This document shows positions 26,833 through 34,137 of a stretch of DNA of 64,000 nt, in pieces. Position 1 is the stretch's first letter. Every line of letters begins with the position of its first letter. Both the position numbers and the translations under genes were made by a program. Below the pieces are notes generated by a model. The model was not told the origin of the DNA and searched no databases. It was given only the letters and a program-made list of their open reading frames with translations. This DNA comes from an uncultured Oscillospiraceae bacterium (GTDB taxonomy: Bacteria; Bacillota; Clostridia; Oscillospirales; Acutalibacteraceae), in the NCBI GenBank assembly GCA_900543215.1, contig UQQR01000001.1, positions 90,128 to 154,127 on the forward strand. Direction: 5' to 3'.

Positions 26833-28037
26833 ATCAATCGTTCCTTTTTAATGATTTTACAATCGGCATTACCGTCATTAAATCTTACATTAATTATATC
26901 GCCGTTATCGGCGTCATCAACGCTCTTTACCGTTTTACCGTTTTTGCTGACATACGCATAGCCCCTGCTCATAACCTTAAGGGGACTTAATGCGTCAAGC
27001 CGCGCGGAGTTTTCCGAAAGGCGTGCGGCGCTTTTCTCCAAATAAGAAGAAAAAGCCGATATGAGCAAATCGGCGGCTTTGTCCGTACTTTCGGCCCTTG
27101 TTTCGACAATTTCATTTAACGGATTTATTAAAAAAACAGAAGCCTTAGCGGAAAGATACCTTGCCTTAGACCGTTCGTAATTGGCGGTAAGCGCCGAGCG
27201 CAAATGCAGTCTGCCGTTTTGTATGCGTTCGTAAAGCTCCGCACTGTCAGGCACGGCAAGTTCTGCCGCCGCAGACGGCGTTGGTGCGCGCATATCCGCC
27301 ACAAAATCCGCAATGGTAAAATCCGTTTCGTGACCGACAGCCGAAATTACGGGTACGGGCGATTCGTAAATCTTCCTTGCAAGCGTTTCGTCGTTAAATT
27401 GACTGAGGTCCTCGGCGGAACCGCCGCCTCGACCTATTATTATAATGTCCGCCGTACCGAGCGCATAAATACGGTCAAGGGCGTCAAGCATACTTGCGAC
27501 CGCCGCACTGCCCTGCACAGCGACAGGACACATAATAATCTCCGCTGCGGGCCATCTTCTTCCGAGGATACTTATAATATCCTTGACCGCAGCACCCGTA
27601 TCCGAAGTAACTACCGCAATTTTTTTCGGAAAAGCAGGTAAAGGCCGCTTGTTTTCGGGATTAAAGAGCCCTTCCTTTTCAAGCTTTGCCTTAATTTCTT
27701 CAAATTTAAGCGCCGCAAGTCCGTCGCCTGCCGCAAGCATTCTTTCAGCGTATAACTGATATTGACCGTCCTTTTCATAAAGCGACACTCTGCCGACTAT
27801 TACCACCTGCATACCGTCGCACGGAATAAAATCACATTCCGCCGCGTTTGAGCGGAACATAACACAGCGCACTGCGGCGTCCTTATCCTTTAAAGTAAAG
27901 TACCAATGTCCGCTTGCGTAATGATTTTTAAAATTTGAGATCTCACCCGTAACCACAGTGCTTTGCAGTAACGGCTGACCGTCAAGCAAAGACTTGACAT
28001 ACAGATTTAACTGCTTTACGCTTATTACGCTGTTCAT
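26829..28037 (-). CDS. xseA: Exodeoxyribonuclease VII large subunit
   Basis: XseA is the catalytic subunit of the single-strand exonuclease VII. The 402-residue protein begins with an OB-fold domain (VTGEISNFKNHYASGHWYFTLKD in short blocks, GHWYF visible), then the catalytic domain with VVTSDTGAAVKDI, GRGGGSAEDL and SAVGHETDFTIADFVAD, and a C-terminal helical region ending PLKVMSRGYAYV. It overlaps nusB and xseB by 4 bases each. folD, often found just before xseA, is absent. Confidence 0.97.
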   Translation of the reverse strand: MNSVISVKQLNLYVKSLLDGQPLLQSTVVTGEISNFKNHYASGHWYFTLKDKDAAVRCVMFRSNAAECDFIPCDGMQVVIVGRVSLYEKDGQYQLYAERMLAAGDGLAALKFEEIKAKLEKEGLFNPENKRPLPAFPKKIAVVTSDTGAAVKDIISILGRRWPAAEIIMCPVAVQGSAAVASMLDALDRIYALGTADIIIIGRGGGSAEDLSQFNDETLARKIYESPVPVISAVGHETDFTIADFVADMRAPTPSAAAELAVPDSAELYERIQNGRLHLRSALTANYERSKARYLSAKASVFLINPLNEIVETRAESTDKAADLLISAFSSYLEKSAARLSENSARLDALSPLKVMSRGYAYVSKNGKTVKSVDDADNGDIINVRFNDGNADCKIIKKERLI

Positions 28038-28429
28038 TTACTCTTTTTAACAACCGTTGATAAAATACCGTTGACAAAGGAAGCGTCGTCCTTTGTCGCA
28101 TATTTTTTCGCAAGCTCGACCGCCTCGTTTATCGAAACCGACACGGGAATATCATCCATATAGTTGATTTCATAAAGCGCAAGTCTTAATATGCATAATG
28201 CGGTTTTTGATATACGGTTGATAGACCAACCTACGGAATTTTCCGAAATCACTCCGTCAAGCTCCGATAAACGGTCATACACACCGCAAAATACCGTCTT
28301 CACATAATCGTCCGGCTCAAGGTCCCTCGCCTCTGCGGCTGATTCCAATATCTCATCGGTTGTATTTCCGTTAAATTCCTTTTCAAAAACAAGAATAAAA
28401 GCCTCTTCTCTTGCCTGCTTTCTTGTCAT
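28034..28429 (-). CDS. nusB: Transcription antitermination protein NusB
   Basis: NusB binds boxA RNA with NusE and supports antitermination of rRNA operons. The 131-residue all-helical protein begins TRKQAREEAFILVFEKEF and has ISKTALCILRLALYEI and SVSINEAVELAKKY, both family signatures. It is the first gene of the nusB-xseA-xseB-ispA-dxs-tlyA-nadK-argR-recN-tyrS run and has a clear promoter upstream. Confidence 0.96.
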   Translation of the reverse strand: MTRKQAREEAFILVFEKEFNGNTTDEILESAAEARDLEPDDYVKTVFCGVYDRLSELDGVISENSVGWSINRISKTALCILRLALYEINYMDDIPVSVSINEAVELAKKYATKDDASFVNGILSTVVKKSK

Positions 28430-28460
28430 AGCGCACCTGCTCCCCTAATATATGAATTAT

Positions 28461-28489
28461 ATTATACACGATAATATGCAGTTTTTCAA
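28461..28489 (-). promoter_or_regulatory. Promoter of the nusB operon
   Basis: On the minus strand TTGAAA (28489-28484), a 17-base spacer and TATAAT (28466-28461), about 32 bases upstream of the nusB ATG. Confidence 0.82.
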
Positions 28490-28502
28490 GCAGTAAATGC
28501 AT

Positions 28503-28544
28503 AAAAAAGCAGCTTCTGCCGCCATTCGGTAACAGAAGCTTGCT
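28503..28544 (-). terminator. Terminator at the end of cotJC
   Basis: On the minus strand AGCTTCTG pairs with CAGAAGCT, extended by AGC/GCT, followed by TTTTTT. It separates cotJABC from nusB. Confidence 0.85.
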
Positions 28545-28554
28545 GTTATATGAG

Positions 28555-28968
28555 TTATTTATCAAATCCGGGATTGAATGCATAGAAGTTCTTGCAGTCA
28601 AGTCTGTCTGTTGACAAACGCAGCGCCTCGCCGAAACGCTGATAATGCACAACCTCACGCTCACGCAGGAATTTTAACGGTTCCGTAATATCGGGGTCGT
28701 CAATAAGCCTTAAAAGGTTATCGTATGTGACGCGCGCTTTTTGTTCGGCTGCCAAATCCTCGTGTAAATCGGTTATAACATCGCCCTTCGACTGATAATA
28801 TGTCGCCGTCCACGGAGCACCAGAAGCCGCAACTTGATAAACAGCATTTGTATGGTCTACAAAGTACGGCGCAAATCCGCTTGCGTTAATTTCCTCGGGC
28901 GTCAGCTTTCTTGTAAGCTGATGAACCATTGCGCATATCATTTCCATGTGCGCCAGCTCTTCGGTGCC
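28555..28968 (-). pseudogene. cotJC: cotJC, C-terminal part cut off by the mobile element
   Basis: This is the C-terminal two-thirds of CotJC, a manganese-catalase-type spore coat protein. Visible blocks are GTEELAHMEMICAMVHQL (metal-ligand Glu/His), HEDLAAEQKARVTYDNLL and FLREREVVHYQRFGEAL, ending YAFNPGFDK. The frame is intact to its stop but has no start of its own: upstream of 28967 it runs into element sequence. The N-terminal part lies 7.1 kb away at 36104-36288. Joining the two at the shared CC gives 597 bases, exactly 199 codons, so the gene is interrupted rather than decayed. Confidence 0.9.
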
Positions 28969-28992
28969 CAGAGAAGCATCGGAAATGTTCCA
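28967..28992 (+). repeat. attL: left end and 26-bp direct repeat, copy 1
   Basis: Begins with the core CC, then CAGAGAAGCATCGGAAATG and TTCCA. It is identical over 26 bases to 33824-33849 and is inverted relative to the right end at 36080-36105. Host sequence lies to its left. Confidence 0.9.
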
Positions 28993-29191
28993 ATGTATCA
29001 AATACGAGGACAAGCGTGAGGTATTTGGCTTAAAAATACATAGCTTTTCGACGCTCGACAGAATTAAAAAGTACGACGGCTCTGGCAACGAGGAAAATGC
29101 CGAAAAGCCTTATTCTATCGAGGTTGGAGAGATAGAACGGACTATAAATCTATACGCTATCGCTTCAACAAAATTTCAAGTTGCTGTCTAA
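28967..29191 (+). other. Left-end ORF: displaced C-terminal tail of the recombinase (copy 1)
   Basis: An open frame of 74 codons starts at the core CC and ends with TAA at 29191. It has no ribosome site or start of its own; the nearest ATG, 28946, is antisense host sequence. In the excised circle the recombinase frame (codon 549 ending at 36103) continues directly into this frame, giving a recombinase of about 623 residues. The translated tail shares IHS, KY and RTIN-YA spacing with the tail at 33824-34072, so protein-level selection seems to have acted on both. Confidence 0.6.
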
Positions 29192-29242
29192 TTCAATATC
29201 AGCCCCGTATGCTTCAATTGTGGACAAGCCATTCACCTTATC

Positions 29243-29290
29243 AATAGCGAACTACCCACTTGGAAACAAACAAGTGGGTAGTTCGCTATT
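29243..29290 (+). promoter_or_regulatory. Perfect palindromic operator upstream of abiEi-like gene
   Basis: Two perfect 20-base arms (starting AATAGCGAACTACCC) surround an 8-base centre GAAACAAA. The right arm ends on the first two bases of the -35 box at 29289. No T-run follows, so it is not a terminator. AbiEi antitoxins are known to repress their own promoters through inverted repeats, which makes this the likely AbiEi binding site. Confidence 0.7.
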
Positions 29291-29318
29291 GACTTTCTAT
29301 ATGAAAATAGTATATAAT
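29289..29318 (+). promoter_or_regulatory. Promoter of the five-gene defence operon
   Basis: TTGACT (29289-29294), an 18-base spacer and TATAAT (29313-29318), about 60 bases before the first ATG. It is the only obvious promoter for the whole 29378-33802 operon. Confidence 0.75.
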
Positions 29319-29377
29319 AATATAGTAAAGTACCCGACCGATTAACGAATTTGAGGCAATTAAGTAGAGGTGTGCGA

Positions 29378-29986
29378 ATGCTGCGTGAAAATGATATTAA
29401 AGTGGTGAAAAAGATTTTTGAGCAACATCATTATGTGATGTCTACTGCCGAAATTCTTAAAGCCAAGCTATATTATGCCGACATTAAACAACTTTTGGAC
29501 GAAGGCTATATTGAAAGAATAAGACGTGGTTTTTACCATTGGATTGAAAGCTGTGAAACCAGAGAAATAGTTATCATCAACACATTGTTTCCAGATGCTG
29601 TTCTTTGCATGGAAACAGCGCTGTTTTATTACAAGTACAGTGATAGAAACCCTGCCGAATGGTGTTTTGCAATAGATAGGAATATTTCAAAATTGCGAAC
29701 TAACATAGAGTACCCGTTTATTAAAGCATATCGCATTGAGCCAGAGTTGGTTACGCTTGGCGAAACAACCGGCAAAATCGATTTTACAAAAGTCCGAATT
29801 TATGACCGTGACAGGACGATATGTGATGTTCTAAAAAATATGAGTAAAATGGATAAGGAAATTTTCAATAAAGCAATACAGGGATATGTTAATGACCCGA
29901 AAAAGAATATCCCCAATCTTATGATGTATGCCAAGAAGCTGCGTGTGCAGAAAAAGGTAAAAGAACTGATAGGAGTGTGGTTATAA
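29378..29986 (+). CDS. AbiEi-like antitoxin / transcriptional regulator
   Basis: A 202-residue protein with an N-terminal winged-helix region (STAEILKAKLYYADIKQLLDEG, GYIERIRRGFYHW visible in part) and a C-terminal domain containing IYDRDRTICDVLK, which matches the AbiEi family of type IV antitoxins. AbiEi acts as the antitoxin and as autorepressor of its operon. A TTG at 29351 is in frame, but AGAGG lies 7 bases before the ATG at 29378. The stop codon overlaps the start of the toxin gene (TAATG), so the two are translationally coupled. A 20-base-arm palindrome overlapping the -35 is the expected operator. Confidence 0.82.
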   Translation: MLRENDIKVVKKIFEQHHYVMSTAEILKAKLYYADIKQLLDEGYIERIRRGFYHWIESCETREIVIINTLFPDAVLCMETALFYYKYSDRNPAEWCFAIDRNISKLRTNIEYPFIKAYRIEPELVTLGETTGKIDFTKVRIYDRDRTICDVLKNMSKMDKEIFNKAIQGYVNDPKKNIPNLMMYAKKLRVQKKVKELIGVWL

Positions 29987-30903
29987 TGGCAGACAAAGCA
30001 GCTTCCGTTTTGGCAAAGCTCAGAAATAAGGCAAAGGCTTCGGGTATCAGTTATCAACAATGCTTGCAGCTTTTTGTTCAAGAAGAATTTCTGAGAAAGT
30101 TATCTAAATCGGGGTATGGAGATACGCTGATACTCAAAGGCGGACTGTTCATTTATACCCTAACCAATTTCGAAAGCAGAGCTACTATTGATGTCGATTT
30201 TCTGCTCCGTGGATACCCTAATTCTATAGAAGATATAAAAGATTTGATTGGTAAAATTATTGACACGCCAACAGGCAACGATTATATAGAAATGCAGGCA
30301 AAAGGATTTGAGGAAATTTCCCCACAAAGGAAATACCACGGTATCAGTACACAAATTATTGCTCAAATAAAGAATGTGCGTGTGCCATTCAACATTGACA
30401 TTGGTGTGGGTGATATTATATTCCCCCGTGCTGAAGAACGCAAAATCAGTACGCAACTTCCAGATTTTGAGGCGCCGATAATCAAAACTTATTCACTTGA
30501 AAGCACTATTGCCGAGAAGTTTGATGCTATATTGCAGCGCTTTGAGCTGACAGGAAGAATGAAAGATTTTTACGATATTTATTATCTTTCAAGGACATTC
30601 AATTTTGACGGAGAAAGATTACAATCCGCTATCTTTAACACCCTGCAGCGGCGTGGCACTCCCTACGATAGAGATAGTTTTAAGCGGGTTGTTTCACTTG
30701 CCGTTGACGAGGATATGCAAAAGCGTTGGAAGTACTTTTTGAAAACAATAAAAGATGATACACTTGAGTTTCCGCTTGTCATTGCTGAAATCCAGACTTT
30801 CCTTGAACCTGTGTTTGATGCGATAGTCAATGAGGTGGAATGGCAAAAACAGTGGAAAGTTGATTTGAACTGGATTAAGAATGAAAGGAGTTCCGATTTA
30901 TGA
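29986..30903 (+). CDS. AbiEii-like nucleotidyltransferase toxin
   Basis: A 305-residue protein of the AbiEii/MNT nucleotidyltransferase family. LILKGGLFIY, then RATIDVDFLLRG gives the GS/GG...DxD metal and nucleotide site. IAEKFDAILQRFELTGRMKDFYDIYYL is the family's C-terminal block. AbiEii and related enzymes (MenT type) halt growth by transferring nucleotides to targets such as tRNA; the exact substrate here is unknown. Upstream GTG at 29977 was rejected: AGGAG is 10 bases before the ATG at 29986. It overlaps the nuclease gene start by 4 bases (ATGA), which ties the toxin-antitoxin pair to the downstream module. Confidence 0.82.
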   Translation: MADKAASVLAKLRNKAKASGISYQQCLQLFVQEEFLRKLSKSGYGDTLILKGGLFIYTLTNFESRATIDVDFLLRGYPNSIEDIKDLIGKIIDTPTGNDYIEMQAKGFEEISPQRKYHGISTQIIAQIKNVRVPFNIDIGVGDIIFPRAEERKISTQLPDFEAPIIKTYSLESTIAEKFDAILQRFELTGRMKDFYDIYYLSRTFNFDGERLQSAIFNTLQRRGTPYDRDSFKRVVSLAVDEDMQKRWKYFLKTIKDDTLEFPLVIAEIQTFLEPVFDAIVNEVEWQKQWKVDLNWIKNERSSDL

Positions 30904-31994
30904 GTAAAGTGCTTACAACCGAACAGCGTGAGCAAGCAGGTTCAGACTCCTATAACAGATTCGAATATCAAGTCCATTGGATAGTATGTCATATTATAGG
31001 AAGACTACAAGAGGATGCGGAGTGTATAGTTTTTTGTGAATTCCATGATGATATGGCTGAGTTTTCTCCCAGTAATCAGCAGTACCAATTTTTCCAGATA
31101 AAAACAAAAGAAGACTCTTCTGACTGGACTATTGCGGAAATGTCTAAAAGGGAGAAGAAAAAAACAGGTGGATACAAAAAGTCATTTTTAGGTTTTATTT
31201 TCTATAACTATTTGGTTTTTGGTTCCGAATGCTCGCACTGTCACTTTGTATCAAACAATGACTTCGATAATGATGTTTTATTATGGCAGACGTATGTTGA
31301 AGACGGAAAAAGCCTTCAAACAGAGAATATAGAACTATATGATAAAATCAAAGACCGCATCAAAGAAGAATTCTCTGATGATATGCCGAGCAATTTTGAT
31401 TCAGTCTTTGAAGAATTCATCCAGAACACATTTGTTCATAAATCAGAATTACAACTAACAACTTATGAATCTCAAGCTATGGGCAAGTTTTTTAATCACT
31501 TGGCAGACAAAAATATTCCGTCAAATACTGCAAATCTTATTTTTCAGCAGTTGTTAAATGACGTAAGAAAAAAGAGCAAAGAAAGAATTAGAGTACCCAT
31601 TAGTATGAGAAGATTAGTTGAGAAAAAAGGTGTAGATGTATCTCAAGTAGGCAAGAAAATTGATGATAATATAAAAAGCGGCGGAAATTATGATGCATTT
31701 CGCAATTATTTGGTTACGCAATCGCTGTCGGACAAAGATGTTAATCGTATAATAGCAGCAAAAACACTTCATGATGCGAGATGGCTCGATGTTAATGATG
31801 TAAAATACCAAGAAATTGTTGTGGCATTGAGAAAAGTGGTTTCTACATATTGCAAATCAAGTGAGACGAACGGAGTATGCGATGAATTAAATAATTTATG
31901 CATTCAAGAATTACGAAATCGCAGTCTCATATCAGAATCTCTTGATAAATCGTTAGTTGAGGTGTTGTATTATGAGCACAAGTTCAGTCGATAA
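30900..31994 (+). CDS. DUF4297/Cap4-like dsDNA nuclease (LmuA-like effector)
   Basis: A 364-residue protein. The N-terminal region GSDSYNRFEYQVHWIV followed by E47, D50/D51 and Q66-x-K68 (in FFQIKTK) forms a PD-(D/E)xK-type nuclease site like that of the DUF4297/Cap4 family. The C-terminal two-thirds is helical and has no recognised motif. Cap4-type nucleases are effectors in CBASS and in Lamassu (LmuA) defence. Here no cyclase is present, but an SMC-like ATPase follows, as in Lamassu and other ABC-three-component systems. It starts inside the abiEii-like stop (ATGA) and its end overlaps a 45-codon ORF. Confidence 0.7.
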   Translation: MSKVLTTEQREQAGSDSYNRFEYQVHWIVCHIIGRLQEDAECIVFCEFHDDMAEFSPSNQQYQFFQIKTKEDSSDWTIAEMSKREKKKTGGYKKSFLGFIFYNYLVFGSECSHCHFVSNNDFDNDVLLWQTYVEDGKSLQTENIELYDKIKDRIKEEFSDDMPSNFDSVFEEFIQNTFVHKSELQLTTYESQAMGKFFNHLADKNIPSNTANLIFQQLLNDVRKKSKERIRVPISMRRLVEKKGVDVSQVGKKIDDNIKSGGNYDAFRNYLVTQSLSDKDVNRIIAAKTLHDARWLDVNDVKYQEIVVALRKVVSTYCKSSETNGVCDELNNLCIQELRNRSLISESLDKSLVEVLYYEHKFSR

Positions 31995-32109
31995 GGTTAA
32001 ACAAGAACAACAGTACAAAATTTTAATTAGAAATTTACGAAAGCAGCAGGAGGAAAAAGGAAATGAAAAGACTAACGATAAAAAAACTGATAGTAATCAG
32101 TCAAAGTGA
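31972..32109 (+). CDS. 45-residue charged ORF bridging nuclease and ATPase genes
   Basis: Starts with ATG 23 bases before the nuclease gene ends, preceded by GAGGTG at about 8 bases, and stops with TGA 47 bases inside the ATPase gene. The product begins MSTSSVDKVKQEQQYKILI and is rich in Lys, Gln, Asn and Glu, with one helical segment. It fills the slot in which ABC-three-component systems and Lamassu carry a middle component (LmuC), but it is much shorter. It could also serve only to couple translation across the 68-base gap. No family is recognised. Confidence 0.5.
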   Translation: MSTSSVDKVKQEQQYKILIRNLRKQQEEKGNEKTNDKKTDSNQSK

Positions 32110-33802
32110 GTCTCGGTCGTTAGAGGTTCCTTTTGAAAATGGACTTAATATTATTCTCGGTGGAAATAAAACGGGAAAATCCTCGATTATTAAAAGTATA
32201 TTTACCACATTGGGATGCGAGTGCAAAAGGATTGAATCTGATTGGAAAAAGTTAATTTCCACTTATTTGTTGTTCTTTGAATATGGTAAAAACTCTTATT
32301 GTATTGTTCGTCAAGGCAAGAAATTTCAGATTTTTAAGAGTAAAAGAGATGACTATTCTTGCATTATTGAAACAGACGCTTTTCACGAATATAGCAACTG
32401 CCTAATGGATATTTTAGGTATTAAGATGCCGTGCATTTCAAAAGATGGCAAGCAATTCAATGTGACACCACCATTACTATTTAGATTCCAGTATATCGAC
32501 CAAGATGAAGGTTGGGGAAAAATAGCCGATTCCTTCAGCAATGTTGCATATATTAAAGATTGGAAAGCGCATACAAATAAGTATGTGTGCGGGTATCTTG
32601 ACGATACATATTACGAACTTCAAGCACAAAAAGCAGAACACATACTCGAAAGGGACGACAAGAAAAAAGAATTTAATTACAATCAAAATTTTGTCTCCCG
32701 TATTACATCTACGCTAACACAAATTGAGAATATTGAATCCATTGATGATGTCACAACTGATATTGAATCCTTACTTTCTAAGGCGGAAGAAATGAGAAAG
32801 CTGCAATTCTCTTATAGCGCAGAGATGTCAGTTTTAGAAAATGAGATATATGTCAATCAGCACAAATTGCATATGGTAGAGCATAATCTCGTAGAAACCA
32901 AAAAGGACATTGAGTTTGCAATGACTCAAAAAGATGAGTTGGTCTGCCCAATTTGTGGTGCTGTTTATTCAAACGGATTAGATGAGCAATTAAATATAAC
33001 TTCAGACTATGCTCATTCTGAGAAACTTATGGATGAATTGAAAAATAGTATATCTATTGCTACAGAAAAGTTGGAAGGCCTCAGAAAAAGTTATAGTGAA
33101 GTTTCGTTAGAGATTCAATCCGTCGAGCAAAAAATTCGTAATTCTCAAGAACTTCTATCATATTCGTCTTTTTATAAGAACAAGGGACAGTATGAAATAT
33201 ATGAATCTTGCAAGGCTCAATTGGAAGTTCTACAACGAGACATTGATTCGTATGTTGCGAAGATAGCAATAATCGATGATAAAATAAATGAAAAGAAATC
33301 CAAAGAGCGTTCAAAAGAAATACGAGGAGACATAGAAGGATATTGTCGCACTTTTGCAGATGCGATAAATCTTCCTAAAACATTCATTAAGCTCAGGGAT
33401 TTTGTGCAAATAATAGACCGTACAGGTAGTGAAACGCCTCGATTGGTTTATATGTATCAATCAGCACTGTATCTATATAATTTATATAGAGCAAAGAGTC
33501 CTTTCAATTTCTATGTGGTTGACACTCCAAACCAACAAGGACAGGATGCCGAAAATTTAGGAAGCATATTTAAGTCCTTGGAGCTGTTTTTGTCAGACGA
33601 TGGACAGGTCATAGTCGGAACTGAGCGAGAGACCGGAATGGAACAAAAAGCAAATAATGTAATTAGATTAACAGATAAGCGTAGATGTTTGAATGATGCT
33701 AACTATGCGGAACACCTTGAATTGCTTGAAAAATTACAAAAATGCGCAATTCATTGGATTTCGGATAATCACAAGAAACTCAAGCAAGGGTCTAACGAAT
33801 GA
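32063..33802 (+). CDS. Rad50/SMC-like ATPase with CxxC hook (LmuB-like)
   Basis: A 579-residue ABC-type ATPase. Walker A is G33-GNKTGKS near the N-terminus. Coiled coil runs from about 185 to 290 and again from 310 to 420, with a Rad50-like zinc hook CPIC at C295/C298 between them. Walker B is in FYVVDTPNQQGQD with Asp near 487, and GTERETG ends the core. The residue after the Walker B Asp is Thr, not the catalytic Glu of canonical SMC/Rad50 proteins. AGGAGG lies 8 bases before the ATG. With the Cap4-like nuclease upstream it resembles the LmuB sensor ATPase of Lamassu. The operon ends here, 22 bases before the internal att repeat. Confidence 0.75.
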   Translation: MKRLTIKKLIVISQSESRSLEVPFENGLNIILGGNKTGKSSIIKSIFTTLGCECKRIESDWKKLISTYLLFFEYGKNSYCIVRQGKKFQIFKSKRDDYSCIIETDAFHEYSNCLMDILGIKMPCISKDGKQFNVTPPLLFRFQYIDQDEGWGKIADSFSNVAYIKDWKAHTNKYVCGYLDDTYYELQAQKAEHILERDDKKKEFNYNQNFVSRITSTLTQIENIESIDDVTTDIESLLSKAEEMRKLQFSYSAEMSVLENEIYVNQHKLHMVEHNLVETKKDIEFAMTQKDELVCPICGAVYSNGLDEQLNITSDYAHSEKLMDELKNSISIATEKLEGLRKSYSEVSLEIQSVEQKIRNSQELLSYSSFYKNKGQYEIYESCKAQLEVLQRDIDSYVAKIAIIDDKINEKKSKERSKEIRGDIEGYCRTFADAINLPKTFIKLRDFVQIIDRTGSETPRLVYMYQSALYLYNLYRAKSPFNFYVVDTPNQQGQDAENLGSIFKSLELFLSDDGQVIVGTERETGMEQKANNVIRLTDKRRCLNDANYAEHLELLEKLQKCAIHWISDNHKKLKQGSNE

Positions 33803-33823
33803 CATCATTTTTGAAAATTTCGA

Positions 33824-33849
33824 CCCAGAGAAGCATCGGAAATGTTCCA
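33824..33849 (+). repeat. Internal 26-bp copy of the left att end, copy 2
   Basis: Identical over 26 bases to 28967-28992, including the leading CC, and in the same direction, 4857 bases apart. It stands between the defence operon and the recombinase unit. The bases left of it do not match the element's right end well. Confidence 0.9.
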
Positions 33850-34072
33850 CAGCACAAATTCAGCTCAAAATCCTGCGTTTTGTGGGCTTTGGGTACATAG
33901 CTTAAAGACCTCGGACAAGGTGTTGAAGTACGGCGAAAATAACAGGGTGGACTTCTCCGAACATCCTACGGTAGTTAAGCGTGGCAGCGTTAGAACAATC
34001 AATATTTACGCCGCTGTTCCAGATGTTGCATATGGTCGATGTAATGGAGTAGGGCTTGCAAAAAAGGATTAG
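33824..34072 (+). other. Second recombinase-tail-like ORF at the internal att copy
   Basis: An 82-codon open frame starts at the internal CC and ends with TAG at 34072, in the same frame relative to the att sequence as the left-end ORF. Its product contains HSLKTSDKVLKYG and RTINIYA, matching the left ORF (HSFSTLDRIKKYD, RTINLYA). The nucleotide sequences are similar but clearly diverged. It looks like the left-end tail of the recombinase-bearing unit before cargo was added. No convincing start or ribosome site is seen, so it is probably untranslated in its present position. Confidence 0.5.
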
Positions 34073-34137
34073 CCTTCTCGTTATACGGTACAAGCGGTAG
34101 CTCATATACATTAGAAACGAGGGAGGTGTTGCGGCTG

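Noticed and set aside
28946..29191. A stand-alone gene starting at ATG 28946
   Set aside because: The ATG lies in antisense cotJC host sequence and has no ribosome site. Only the part from the att core onward looks coding, as a recombinase tail.
29243..29290. The 20-base-arm palindrome as an intrinsic terminator
   Set aside because: No T-run follows on either strand, and it overlaps the -35 box of a good promoter. An operator fits better.
30900..31994. The Cap4-like nuclease as part of a CBASS system
   Set aside because: No CD-NTase cyclase or SAVED domain is seen anywhere in the element. The AbiEii-like nucleotidyltransferase has a different family pattern.
33800..33823. A right-end att arm for the cargo unit just left of the internal repeat
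   Set aside because: Only about half the positions match the expected inverted arm, close to what AT-rich DNA gives by chance. The tandem model does not rest on it.
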